From contig CAWJNK010000014.1 of NCBI GenBank assembly GCA_963844205.1, positions 620,001-684,000 on the forward strand: a DNA stretch of 64,000 nucleotides. Reading direction: 5' to 3'. Made by a program: the position numbers and the translations under genes. Origin of the DNA: DASSUW01 sp963844205. GTDB lineage: Bacteria > Actinomycetota > Thermoleophilia > Solirubrobacterales > Solirubrobacteraceae. This document shows positions 24,218 to 31,510 of this stretch, in pieces; within the stretch, counting starts at the first letter, position 1, and every line of letters begins with the position of its first letter. The notes under the pieces are model-generated. The model worked only from the letters and a program-made list of their open reading frames with translations, did no database searches and was not told the origin of the DNA.

Positions 24218-25189
24218 TCAGGAGCCCTTCTTGGCCTTCACGGCCTCGGTGAGCTTGGGGACGATCTTGTTGAGGTCGCCGACGACGCCGAGGTCGCTGA
24301 ACTCGAAGATCGGGGCGTTCGAGTCCTTGTTGATGGCGACGATGTTCTCGGAGCTCTGCATCCCGACCTTGTGCTGGATCGCGCCGGAGATGCCCGCCGC
24401 CAGGTAGAGCTTCGGCGCGACCGTCTTGCCGGTCTGGCCGATCTGGGCGGCGTAGGGGTACCAGCCGGCGTCGACCACGGCGCGGGTGGCGGCGACGGCG
24501 CCGCCGAGCGCGCCGGCCAGCTCCTCGAGCTGGTCGAAGCCCTCCTTCTTGCCGAGCCCGCGGCCGCCGGCCACCAGGATGTCGGCGTCCTCGATGTTGA
24601 CGTCGGCGCCGCGCTGCTCGCCGCGCTGGACCATCGTGGCCTTCAGGCTGTGGGCCGCGAACTCGACGTCGAGGTCCTCCACGGTCGCGCTCCCACCGGT
24701 CTCCCGTGCCTCGAAGGCGTTCAGGCGCCCGATGATGACGCCGACCTTGGACCGGTAGTGCACCGAGGCGATCTGCGAGTCCTTGAGGATCGGCCGCTCG
24801 GCGACGAGCCTGCCGTCCTCGACTCGCACGTTGGTGACCTCCATGCACACGCCGGCGTCAAGGCGTGCAGCGAGTCCGGCGCCGATCTCGAACCCGAGCA
24901 GGCCGCCCCCGAACACCGCGTACTCGTGTCCGCCGGCGTCGATGGCCGCCGCCATCGCGTCCACCACCGGCTGCGCCAGGCCCTCGGGGCCCTCCACGCG
25001 ATACACCTTCGTCGCGCCGAAGCCGCCGAGCTGCGCGGCGAGATCGTCCGAGATCCCCTCGCCGATCACGATCGCGTGGCACTCGGTGCCGAGCTCCTGG
25101 GCGAGACGGGCGCCCTCGGAGACCGCGCCGAGCGAGTTCTTGTTGAACGCGCCGTCGTAGTGCAGCGCGTAGACCAGGATCCCGCTCAT
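24218..25189 (-). CDS. etfA: Electron transfer flavoprotein, alpha subunit
   Basis: The 323-residue alpha subunit starts at ATG 25189, overlapping the etfB stop (ATGA). The FAD-binding C-terminal domain is complete: ILVAGGRGLGKKEGFDQLEELAGALGGAVAATRAVVDAGWYPY, then QIGQTGKTVAPKLYLAAGISGAIQH and the ending FSDLGVVGDLNKIVPKL. It forms ETF with the product of etfB and accepts electrons from acyl-CoA dehydrogenases. The preceding operator suggests TetR control of the operon. Confidence 0.97.
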   Translation of the reverse strand: MSGILVYALHYDGAFNKNSLGAVSEGARLAQELGTECHAIVIGEGISDDLAAQLGGFGATKVYRVEGPEGLAQPVVDAMAAAIDAGGHEYAVFGGGLLGFEIGAGLAARLDAGVCMEVTNVRVEDGRLVAERPILKDSQIASVHYRSKVGVIIGRLNAFEARETGGSATVEDLDVEFAAHSLKATMVQRGEQRGADVNIEDADILVAGGRGLGKKEGFDQLEELAGALGGAVAATRAVVDAGWYPYAAQIGQTGKTVAPKLYLAAGISGAIQHKVGMQSSENIVAINKDSNAPIFEFSDLGVVGDLNKIVPKLTEAVKAKKGS

Positions 25190-25980
25190 GCCAGCAGCTT
25201 CCTCTCGTCGAGCCACGCCACGATCTGCTCGACCGTCTCGCTCGTGTTCTCGTCCTCGATGATGCGGCCCGCCTCCTTGGCCGGCGGCGCGGCGAAGTCG
25301 GAGCAGTGGGCGCGCGCGTTGTCGAAGCCGACGCGGTCGGCCTCGATGCCGGCGTCGCCGACCGAGAGCGTGGCCAGCGGCTTCTTCTTGGCGCCCATGA
25401 TCGCCTTCAGGCTCGGGTAGCGCGGCTCGTTGATGGCGTCGCCGACGCTGATCACCGCGGGCAGCTCGACGAGCACCGTGTCGTAGCCGTACTCGGCCTG
25501 GCGCTCGCAGCGGAGCTTGCCGTCCTCGACGTCCATCTTGATGACCTGCGTCAGCGAGGGCATCTGGAGGTGGTCGGCCACGACGGCGCCGATCGTGTAG
25601 CACTCGCCGTCGTCCGACTGCTGGCCGAGCAGCACGAGGTCGGGCTGCTCGCTCGCCAGGGCCTGGGCGAGCGCGTAGCCGGTGCCGTTGACGTCGGAGC
25701 CCGCGAGCGCGTCGTCGGTCAGCTGGACGGCGCGGTCGGCGCCGAGGGAGACCGCCTTGCGCAGCGCCCGCTCGGCCGACGCCGGGCCCATCGTGACGGC
25801 CACGACCTCGTCGACCTCGATCGCCCCGCCCTCCTTGAGCTGCATCGCCGCCTCGATGGCGTGCGTGTCGAACGGGTTGAGGTTCTTCTCCCCGCTGCGG
25901 TCCAGCCGCCCCGTCGACGGGTTGATCCGCTTCTCGACGGCGGCGTCCGGCACCTCCTTCACCAAGACGCAGATCTTCAT
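25186..25980 (-). CDS. etfB: Electron transfer flavoprotein, beta subunit
   Basis: A 264-residue ETF beta subunit. It has the canonical start KICVLVKEVPDAAVEKRINP and the AMP-binding stretch VLLGQQSDDGECYTIGAVVADHL near 118-140. PAVISVGDAINEPRYPSLKAIMGAKKKP near 175-203 is the ETF-beta signature. It is the first gene of etfB-etfA-ETFQO. A TetR-type palindrome 47-62 bp upstream overlaps the presumed -35 region. Confidence 0.97.
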   Translation of the reverse strand: MKICVLVKEVPDAAVEKRINPSTGRLDRSGEKNLNPFDTHAIEAAMQLKEGGAIEVDEVVAVTMGPASAERALRKAVSLGADRAVQLTDDALAGSDVNGTGYALAQALASEQPDLVLLGQQSDDGECYTIGAVVADHLQMPSLTQVIKMDVEDGKLRCERQAEYGYDTVLVELPAVISVGDAINEPRYPSLKAIMGAKKKPLATLSVGDAGIEADRVGFDNARAHCSDFAAPPAKEAGRIIEDENTSETVEQIVAWLDERKLLA

Positions 25981-26026
25981 CGTTGATTCCCCGTTCCGAA
26001 CAGCATCGTCGCGTGATCCTACCGAG

Positions 26027-26042
26027 TTGACTGACGAGTCAA
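26027..26042. promoter_or_regulatory. TetR-type operator over the -35 region of the etf operon
   Basis: TTGACTGACGAGTCAA is a perfect 6-4-6 palindrome 47-62 bp upstream of etfB. Read on the minus strand it supplies TTGACT as a -35 element, with TAGGAT about 15 bp further as a possible -10. Binding there would block transcription. The regulator is probably a TetR-family fatty acid degradation repressor; the adjacent TetR gene also has its own different operator. Confidence 0.6.
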
Positions 26043-26539
26043 TCGCATAGTTGCAGCATGCGCGCCAGTACCCGCATGCGCAGGTCGCCCTCTGGCGGCG
26101 CCATCCCGAGCAGGTCGGCGAGCCAGAGCCCGTCGGCGGCCAGGCGGGCCACGGTGGCCTCGACCGGGTCGCCGCCCTCCGTGACGATGCGATCCTGCCA
26201 CGTCGCGTACCGCTCGCGCACCGCGGCGAGCACGTCGGGGTCGGCGACGAGCGCTGCCAGCAGCCCGGCCTCCTCGGCCTTGGCGCCGTCCGAGGCGCGC
26301 ACGTAGCCGACCGGGAACGAGCCGCCGGCGGCGTCGATGTCGCGCTGGAACTCGTCGAGCCAGCGCGCGACGAGGCCGTCGAGCAGCTCGCGCTTGGAGC
26401 CGAAGTGGTAGAGCAGGCCGCCCTTGGACACGCCGGCCCCGGCGGCCACGGCGTCGAGCGTCAGCGCCTGCGCGCCGTCGCGCCGGATGACGGCGCCGGC
26501 CGCCTCGAGCAGGCGCCCGCGCGTGTCCGGACGCGCCAT
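26039..26539 (-). CDS. TetR-family transcriptional regulator
   Basis: The 166-residue protein has an N-terminal TetR helix-turn-helix (ALTLDAVAAGAGVSKGGLLYHFGSKRELLDGLV, about 24-56) and a ligand-binding C-terminal domain of the short type. Its ATG overlaps by one base the stop of the SMR transporter gene, so it is translated with it. The 22-bp palindrome upstream of the SMR gene is its probable operator, giving an autoregulated efflux pair. Confidence 0.92.
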   Translation of the reverse strand: MARPDTRGRLLEAAGAVIRRDGAQALTLDAVAAGAGVSKGGLLYHFGSKRELLDGLVARWLDEFQRDIDAAGGSFPVGYVRASDGAKAEEAGLLAALVADPDVLAAVRERYATWQDRIVTEGGDPVEATVARLAADGLWLADLLGMAPPEGDLRMRVLARMLQLCD

Positions 26540-26862
26540 CAGTGACTGCCGGCCAGGTTGAGACCCACGACCCCGATGATGATGAGCGCCAGGCTCGCGA
26601 GCTTCAACGCCGTCGCCGGCTCGCCGAACGCGAGGATGCCGAGGGCGGCGATGAGGGCCGTGCCGGCAGCCGACCAGACGGCGTACGTGGTGCCGATCGA
26701 CAGCTCGCGCAGGACGAGCGCGAGCAGCCAGAACGACGTGCCGTAGCCGAGCACCACGACCGCGCTCGGGAGCAGCTTCGTGAAGCCCTCTGAGTAGCGC
26801 AGCGCGACGGTGCCGGCGACCTCGGTGACGATGGCGAACGAGAGCAGCAGCGCGATGGGCAT
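26539..26862 (-). CDS. SMR-family small multidrug efflux protein
   Basis: A 107-residue four-helix protein of the EmrE/QacE/Gdx family. The essential proton-coupling glutamate is E14 in AIVTEVAGTVALRYSEGF. YAVWSAAGTALIAALGILAFGEP near 60-82 is the family signature; the W in this motif is conserved. It functions as a dimer of four-helix subunits exporting cations such as quaternary ammonium or guanidinium. The presence of YSEGFTKLLPS favours the drug-exporting EmrE branch, but this is not certain. Confidence 0.93.
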   Translation of the reverse strand: MPIALLLSFAIVTEVAGTVALRYSEGFTKLLPSAVVVLGYGTSFWLLALVLRELSIGTTYAVWSAAGTALIAALGILAFGEPATALKLASLALIIIGVVGLNLAGSH

Positions 26863-26870
26863 CCCCGTGA

Positions 26871-26892
26871 CTATACCGTCTGGACGGTATAG
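26871..26892. promoter_or_regulatory. 22-bp perfect inverted repeat, operator of the SMR-tetR pair
   Basis: Arms CTATACCGTC and GACGGTATAG (10 bp each, TG between) are perfectly complementary, 9 bp upstream of the SMR start codon and directly after the stop of the mutase B12 subunit gene. Size and symmetry fit a TetR dimer site; the adjacent TetR is the obvious ligand. Confidence 0.8.
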
Positions 26893-27291
26893 CTAGGGCG
26901 TCACGGAATTTCGGATGAAGTCGATGATGGCCTGCGTCGGCGCGCCGGGGGTGAAGACCTCGGCGACCCCGAGCTCCTTGAGCTCCGGGATGTCCTGCGA
27001 CGGGATCGTGCCGCCGACCGTGACCACCACGTCGCCGGCGTCCTGCTCGCGCAGCAGCTCGACCACCCGCGGCACGAGCGTCATGTGAGCGCCCGACAGG
27101 ATCGACAGCCCGACCGCGTCGGCGTCCTCCTGCAGGACGGTCTCCACGATCTGCTCCGGCGTCTGGTGCAGGCCCGTGTAGATGACCTCCATCCCGGCGT
27201 CGCGGAGCGCGCGGGCGATGATCTTCGCCCCGCGGTCGTGCCCGTCCAGCCCGGGCTTCGCGACGACAACCCGGATCTTCCGCTCGGCCAT
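26893..27291 (-). CDS. B12-binding small subunit of an acyl-CoA mutase
   Basis: A 132-residue cobalamin-binding domain. The motif DxHxxG, with the lower-ligand histidine, appears as KPGLDGHDRGAKIIARAL. It is followed by VGLSILSGAHMTLVPRVVELL and the second B12 motif VVTVGGTIPSQDIPELKELGV, then EVFTPGAPTQAIIDFIR. Together with the large subunit upstream it would form a two-subunit adenosylcobalamin mutase, as isobutyryl-CoA mutase does. A blue-copper gene separates the two subunit genes. The frame is intact. Confidence 0.95.
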   Translation of the reverse strand: MAERKIRVVVAKPGLDGHDRGAKIIARALRDAGMEVIYTGLHQTPEQIVETVLQEDADAVGLSILSGAHMTLVPRVVELLREQDAGDVVVTVGGTIPSQDIPELKELGVAEVFTPGAPTQAIIDFIRNSVTP

Positions 27292-27311
27292 GGCGGCCGA
27301 TTCTAGTCTCG

Positions 27312-27641
27312 CTACTTCACCCTCAACGTCATCGCCATGTCGGGCGCGTGGATCGAGCAGACGATCTTGTACGTGCCCTTGCGGCGCATCCTGCGGCTGA
27401 AGCTGCCGGAGCGCTTGACCGCGGACTCGAACGTGACCGGGCCGCTGCGGACGAGGACGTTGTGCGGGCGCGTCCCGCGCCAGTTCCACCTGACCGTCGT
27501 CCCCTTCGTCACGCTCACGGTCGGCACGCTGCCGGCGCGGACGAAGTAGTTGTCGCCGATCTTGACGTTCCTGGTCGCCGCGGAGGCGGGGGCGGCGGCC
27601 GCGAGCAGCACCACGATGAGGACGAGCGGAAGCTTGTGCAT
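27312..27641 (-). CDS. Small exported blue-copper (plastocyanin-like) protein
   Basis: The 109-residue protein has a signal peptide (KLPLVLIVVLLAAAAPASAA, cleavage near residue 22) and a cupredoxin domain with a complete type 1 copper set: His60 in TRPHNV, Cys95 and His98 in YKIVCSIHAPDM, and Met102 or Met104. It likely carries electrons outside the membrane. Its ATG overlaps the stop of the mutase large-subunit gene by one base, and the small subunit gene follows 20 bp later, so it is translated from the mutase transcript. Confidence 0.88.
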   Translation of the reverse strand: MHKLPLVLIVVLLAAAAPASAATRNVKIGDNYFVRAGSVPTVSVTKGTTVRWNWRGTRPHNVLVRSGPVTFESAVKRSGSFSRRMRRKGTYKIVCSIHAPDMAMTLRVK

Positions 27642-29295
27642 CAGAACACCGGCGTCTCCGTGTACGTGCCGAAGACCTCCTGGAGGGCCTCGACGATCTC
27701 TCCTTCGGTGGCGTGTACGCGGGCGCAGGTCTCCAGGTTCGGCATCAGGTTGCGATCCGGCTCGGCGGCGGCGGCCTTGAGCTCGGCCAGCGCCTGCTCG
27801 ACCGGCTCGCTTGACCGGCGCGCGCGCACGGCCTGCACCCGGCCGATCTGCTTGCGTTCGAGCTCGGGGTCGATGCGCAGGAGCTCGGGCGGCTCCCCGT
27901 CGCCCTCGCGGTAGTCGTTGACGCCGACGACGATCCGCTCGCCGCGGTCGATCTCGCGCTGCAGCTCGTACGCCGCATCGGCGATCTCGCGCTGCGGGAA
28001 GCCGCGCTTGACCGCCTCGACCATGCCGCCCAGCTCGTCGATCTTGCGGAAGTACTCGTACGCGAGCTCCTCCATGCGGTCGGTCAGCGCCTCCACGAAG
28101 TAGGCCCCGCCGAGCGGATCGATCGTGTTCGCGACGCCGGTCTCGTGAGCGATCACCTGCTGCGTGCGCAGCGCGACGCGGACCGCCTCCTCGCTCGGCA
28201 ATGCGAGCGCCTCGTCGTAGGAGTTCGTGTGCAGCGACTGCGTGCCGCCCAGGACCCCGGCCAGCGCCTCAACGGCGGTCCGCACGATGTTGTTGAGCGG
28301 CTGCTGGGCGGTCAGCGACACGCCCGCGGTCTGGGTGTGGAACCGCATCAGCCACGACTTGTGCTTGCGCGCCCCGAACCTCTCGCGCAGCTCACGCGCC
28401 CAGATCCTCCGCGCCGCGCGGTACTTGGCGATCTCCTCAAAGAAATCGATGTGCGCGTTAAGAAGAAACTCAGGCGCGGCGCGAAGTCGTCGACCTCAAG
28501 CCCGCGCGCGACCTGCTGCTCGACATACGTCAGCCCGTCCTTGAGCGTGAACGCGAGCTCCTGGGCCGCGGTCGAGCCGGCCTCGCGGATGTGGTAGCCC
28601 GAGATGCTCACCGGGTGCCAGCGCGGCAGCTCGCGCGTGCACCACTGCATCATGTCCCCCAGCAGACGCATCGCGGGATCGACCGGGAAGCACCACTCCT
28701 TCTGGGCGATGTACTCCTTGAGGATGTCGGCCTGGATCGTCCCCCCCAGCCGCCGGCGGGGCACCCCGGCCTCCTCGGCCGCCACCACGTAGAACGCCAT
28801 CATGATCGCCGCCGGCGCGTTGATGGTCATCGACACCGTGACCTCGCCGAGGTCGATCCCGCCGAACAGCGTCTGCATGTCATCCAGCGTGTCGACCGCC
28901 ACCCCCTCGCGACCGACCTCGCCGAGCGAGCGCACATGATCGGAGTCGTGCCCCATCAGCGACGGCATGTCGAACGCCGTGGAAAGCCCCGTCTGCCCGT
29001 GCTCGAGCAAGTAGTGGAAGCGCTCGTTGGTCTCCTCGGCCGTCCCGAACCCGGCGAACTGGCGCATCGTCCACAGCCGCCCGCGGTACATGCTCGGATA
29101 CACGCCACGGGTGAACGGCGGCTCACCGGGGAACCCGATCCGCTCCTCGAACAGCCCGACATCCTCACGCCCATACAACGGACGGACCGGCTCACCGGAG
29201 AGCGTCGTGAACGACGCGGTGCGCTCCGGGGCGGCCGAGTAGCGCTCCCGGAACCAACGCTCCGCGTCCGTCAGCTGCCGCTCCTCCGTGGCCAT
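27641..29295 (-). pseudogene. Acyl-CoA mutase large subunit (isobutyryl/methylmalonyl-CoA mutase family), frame broken once
   Basis: From ATG 29295 the frame reads a full N-terminal mutase barrel: PFTRGVYPSMYRGRLWTMRQ, FAGFGTAEETNERF, FDMPSLMGHDSD, SISGYHIREAG. It then goes out of frame after VDDFAPRLSFF (about 28463). From there to 27641 the correct protein continues in another frame with NAHIDFFEEIAKYRAARRIW and RFHTQTAGVSLTAQQPLNN. One base is missing in the TTCTTCTT stretch. Active-site positions (RQF in place of RQY, and YIAQKEW) resemble isobutyryl-CoA mutase more than methylmalonyl-CoA mutase. The rest is so well kept that a sequencing error or recent mutation is likely. Confidence 0.85.
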
Positions 29296-29461
29296 GGTGG
29301 TGAGTCTAGGGTCCCAGCATCCGCTCGCTGGTCGCATTTGTCCGCCCGCTGGTTGCGCAACGCCCGCTACCAGGCGCTCGTCGGCACGTCGACCGGGCTC
29401 GCGGTCCAGGTCGCGTTCCTGACCGTGCTGGGCGTGGGCGGCGCGCGCGTGATAACGACCC

Positions 29462-29509
29462 TTGACAGCAGGGAACAGGTTTGGTCAAATGACTTAGTCG
29501 CTTGACTAA
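29462..29509 (+). promoter_or_regulatory. Sigma-70-type promoter with a TetR-type operator for the SBP56 operon
   Basis: TTGACA (29462-29467, consensus -35) is followed after 17 bp by TCAAAT (29485-29490, -10). Immediately downstream, at the expected start of transcription, TTAGTC-GCTT-GACTAA (29494-29509) is a perfect 6-4-6 palindrome. A GAGGAGG Shine-Dalgarno sequence and ATG 29527 follow. The TetR gene third in this operon is the likely repressor. Confidence 0.8.
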
Positions 29510-29526
29510 CCCCCGAGGAGGATGCG

Positions 29527-30831
29527 ATGAGCGACCCCGCACGTTCGTTCTACGCCTCGCCCGCCGAGGCCGCACAGGCCCCGGCCGAGGAGTTCCTCTA
29601 CGTCGCCTGCCTCCACGAGGGGACCGGCGTGAGCAAGCCCGACTTCCTCGCGGTGGTGGACGCCGAGGACGGCCGGATCGTGCACGAGCTGCCGATGCCC
29701 AACGTCGGCGACGAGCTGCACCACTTCGGTTGGAACCGCTGCAGCTCCGCCTGCCACGGGCCCGACCGCTCGCACCTGGTCCTGCCGGGCTTCCGGTCCT
29801 CGCGGATCCACGTGGTCGACATCGCCGACGACCCGCGGCGGCCGCGGCTGGAGAAGGTGATCGAGCCGGAGGAGGTGGTCCGGGCGACGGGCCTGACCCG
29901 CCCGCACACGGTCCACTGCATGCCCGGCGACAACATCGTCATCAGCATGCTCGGCGACGCCGATGGCAACGGCACCTGCGGGTTCGCGGTCCTGGACGCG
30001 CGGACGTTCGAGATCAAGGGCCGGTGGGAGAACGGCGGCCCGCGTCCGCCGCTCAACTACGACTTCTGGTACCAGCCGCGCCAGAACGTGCTCGCCTCGT
30101 CGGAGTTCGGCGAGCCCACCGCGTACGAGCCGGGTTTCGACCCCGAGCACGTGGCCGCCGGGCGCTACGGCAGCCGCCTGCATTTCTGGAACCTCGAGGA
30201 GCGCCGCGTCGAGCAGACGCTCGATCTCGGCGAGAAGGGGCTGATCCCGCTCGAGATCCGCTGGCTGCACGATCCCGACGCCGCCGAGGGCTTCGTCGGG
30301 GCCGCGCTGTCGAGCACGATGTGGCACTTCCACCGCGACAACGGGTCATACACCGCGGACCAGGTGATCGCCGTCGACGGCGTCGAGCAGGAGGGCTGGC
30401 CGTTCCCGGTCCCCGGCCTGATCACCGACCTCGTCGTCTCGATGGACGACCGGTTCCTCTACTTCTCGAACTGGCTGCACGGCGACCTGCGCCAGTACGA
30501 CGTCTCCGACCCGGCGAACCCGCGGCTCACCGGCCGGCTCCAGCTCGGCGGGGTGCTCGGCCGGCCGTCGGACGCCGGCCGCGACCTGACCGGCGGGCCG
30601 CAGATGCTCCAGCTCTCGCTCGACGGGCGGCGGCTGTACGTCACGAACTCGCTCTACTCGACCTGGGACAACCAGTTCTATCCCGGGCTGCGCTCGTGGC
30701 TGCTGCGCGTGAACTGCGACCCCGCCGGCGGCATGGAGCTCGACCCGGACTTCTTCGTCGAGTTCGAGACGGCGCGCGCGCACGAGGTCCGGCTGCAGGG
30801 CGGAGACTGCACGACGGAGATCTTCCAGTGA
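29527..30831 (+). CDS. SBP56/selenium-binding-protein family, methanethiol oxidase-like
   Basis: This 434-residue protein belongs to the SBP56 family, whose members include bacterial and human methanethiol oxidases. Matching segments are EFLYVACLHEGTGVSKPDFLAVVD, HHFGWNRCSSACHGPDRSHLVLPG with the conserved cysteine cluster, TRPHTVHCMPGDNIVISMLGDADGNG, and the metal-site histidines in FHRDNG and LHGDLRQYDVSDP. Length is slightly below the 460-470 usual for the family. Cytosolic: no signal peptide. It is the first gene of a four-gene operon with a consensus promoter. The substrate is an inference from the family. Confidence 0.92.
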   Translation: MSDPARSFYASPAEAAQAPAEEFLYVACLHEGTGVSKPDFLAVVDAEDGRIVHELPMPNVGDELHHFGWNRCSSACHGPDRSHLVLPGFRSSRIHVVDIADDPRRPRLEKVIEPEEVVRATGLTRPHTVHCMPGDNIVISMLGDADGNGTCGFAVLDARTFEIKGRWENGGPRPPLNYDFWYQPRQNVLASSEFGEPTAYEPGFDPEHVAAGRYGSRLHFWNLEERRVEQTLDLGEKGLIPLEIRWLHDPDAAEGFVGAALSSTMWHFHRDNGSYTADQVIAVDGVEQEGWPFPVPGLITDLVVSMDDRFLYFSNWLHGDLRQYDVSDPANPRLTGRLQLGGVLGRPSDAGRDLTGGPQMLQLSLDGRRLYVTNSLYSTWDNQFYPGLRSWLLRVNCDPAGGMELDPDFFVEFETARAHEVRLQGGDCTTEIFQ

Positions 30832-30947
30832 CGTTCGCCCACATCGGCGGCTTCCCGGTCGAGGAGAGCGTGGCGGCGCTGGCCCCGGCCGGGGCTGCGC
30901 TCGCCTACATGGCTGCGGGAGCGCTCGCATGGCTTCGGCGCCGGTAG
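30828..30947 (+). CDS. Very small membrane protein, 39 residues
   Basis: GTG 30828 overlaps the SBP56 stop (GTGA), and the frame ends at 30947 inside the start of the following TetR gene. It reads as a polar N-terminus (TFAHIGGFPVEESV), then a single helix ALAPAGAALAYMAAGALAWL and a basic RRR tail, i.e. one membrane span with the C-terminus inside. Genes this small between overlapping neighbours are often skipped. The start-stop couplings on both sides support it. Function unknown; an SBP56 anchor or partner is conceivable. Confidence 0.65.
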   Translation: MTFAHIGGFPVEESVAALAPAGAALAYMAAGALAWLRRR

Positions 30948-31510
30948 CCCGCCAGCAGACCGAGGAGGCATTCCTCGACGCCGCCGAGCGCCTGCTGGTG
31001 AGCGTCGGGCACGCGGGCATCACGACCCGGGCGGTCGCCGAGGAGGCCGGGGCCAACCACGGCCTCGTGCACTACTACTTCGGCTCGATGGAGAACCTGC
31101 TCGCGCGCGTGCTCGAGCGGTTCACCGAGCGGATGATCGCGCGCCAGCGCGCGATGTACGCGGCGCCCGGCGTGCCGTTCGCGGAGAAGTGGCGCACCGC
31201 GATGCGCTACCTCGACGCCGACCGCGAGTACCAGAAGGTCTGGTACGAGCTCCAGGCCCTCGCGTGGAACCGGCCCGAGCTGCGCGAGCGCGTCGCCCAC
31301 GTCGACACCAAGTGGCGCGGGGTCCTGAGCGAGGCGCTCGCGGAGCCGCGCGAGCGCTACGGCATCGACATGCCGCTCCCGGCGCTCGTCGCGCTCGTGG
31401 TCACCTTCAACGAGGGCATCATCTTCGAGCGGCTGTCGGGCATCGAGACCGGCCAGGCCGAGCTGCTCGAGTGGATCGAAGGCTGGATCCAGGAAAGGGA
31501 CGAGCGATGA
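30929..31510 (+). CDS. TetR-family transcriptional regulator of the SBP56 operon
   Basis: The 193-residue protein has the TetR HTH GITTRAVAEEAGANHGLVHYYFGSMENLLARVLERF near 30-65 and a C-terminal all-helical effector domain. It is translated from the SBP56 operon (its start lies in the preceding mini-gene and its stop overlaps the next ATG). It probably binds the palindrome 29494-29509 at the operon promoter, making a negative feedback loop. Confidence 0.93.
   Translation: MASAPVARQQTEEAFLDAAERLLVSVGHAGITTRAVAEEAGANHGLVHYYFGSMENLLARVLERFTERMIARQRAMYAAPGVPFAEKWRTAMRYLDADREYQKVWYELQALAWNRPELRERVAHVDTKWRGVLSEALAEPRERYGIDMPLPALVALVVTFNEGIIFERLSGIETGQAELLEWIEGWIQERDER

Noticed and set aside
29352..29506. 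TTG-initiated frame with a hydrophobic stretch (LVGTSTGLAVQVAFLTVLGVGG) before the SBP56 gene
   Set aside because: It runs through the -35/-10 and operator of the SBP56 promoter and lacks a ribosome binding site. It could be an old remnant but is not supported as a gene.
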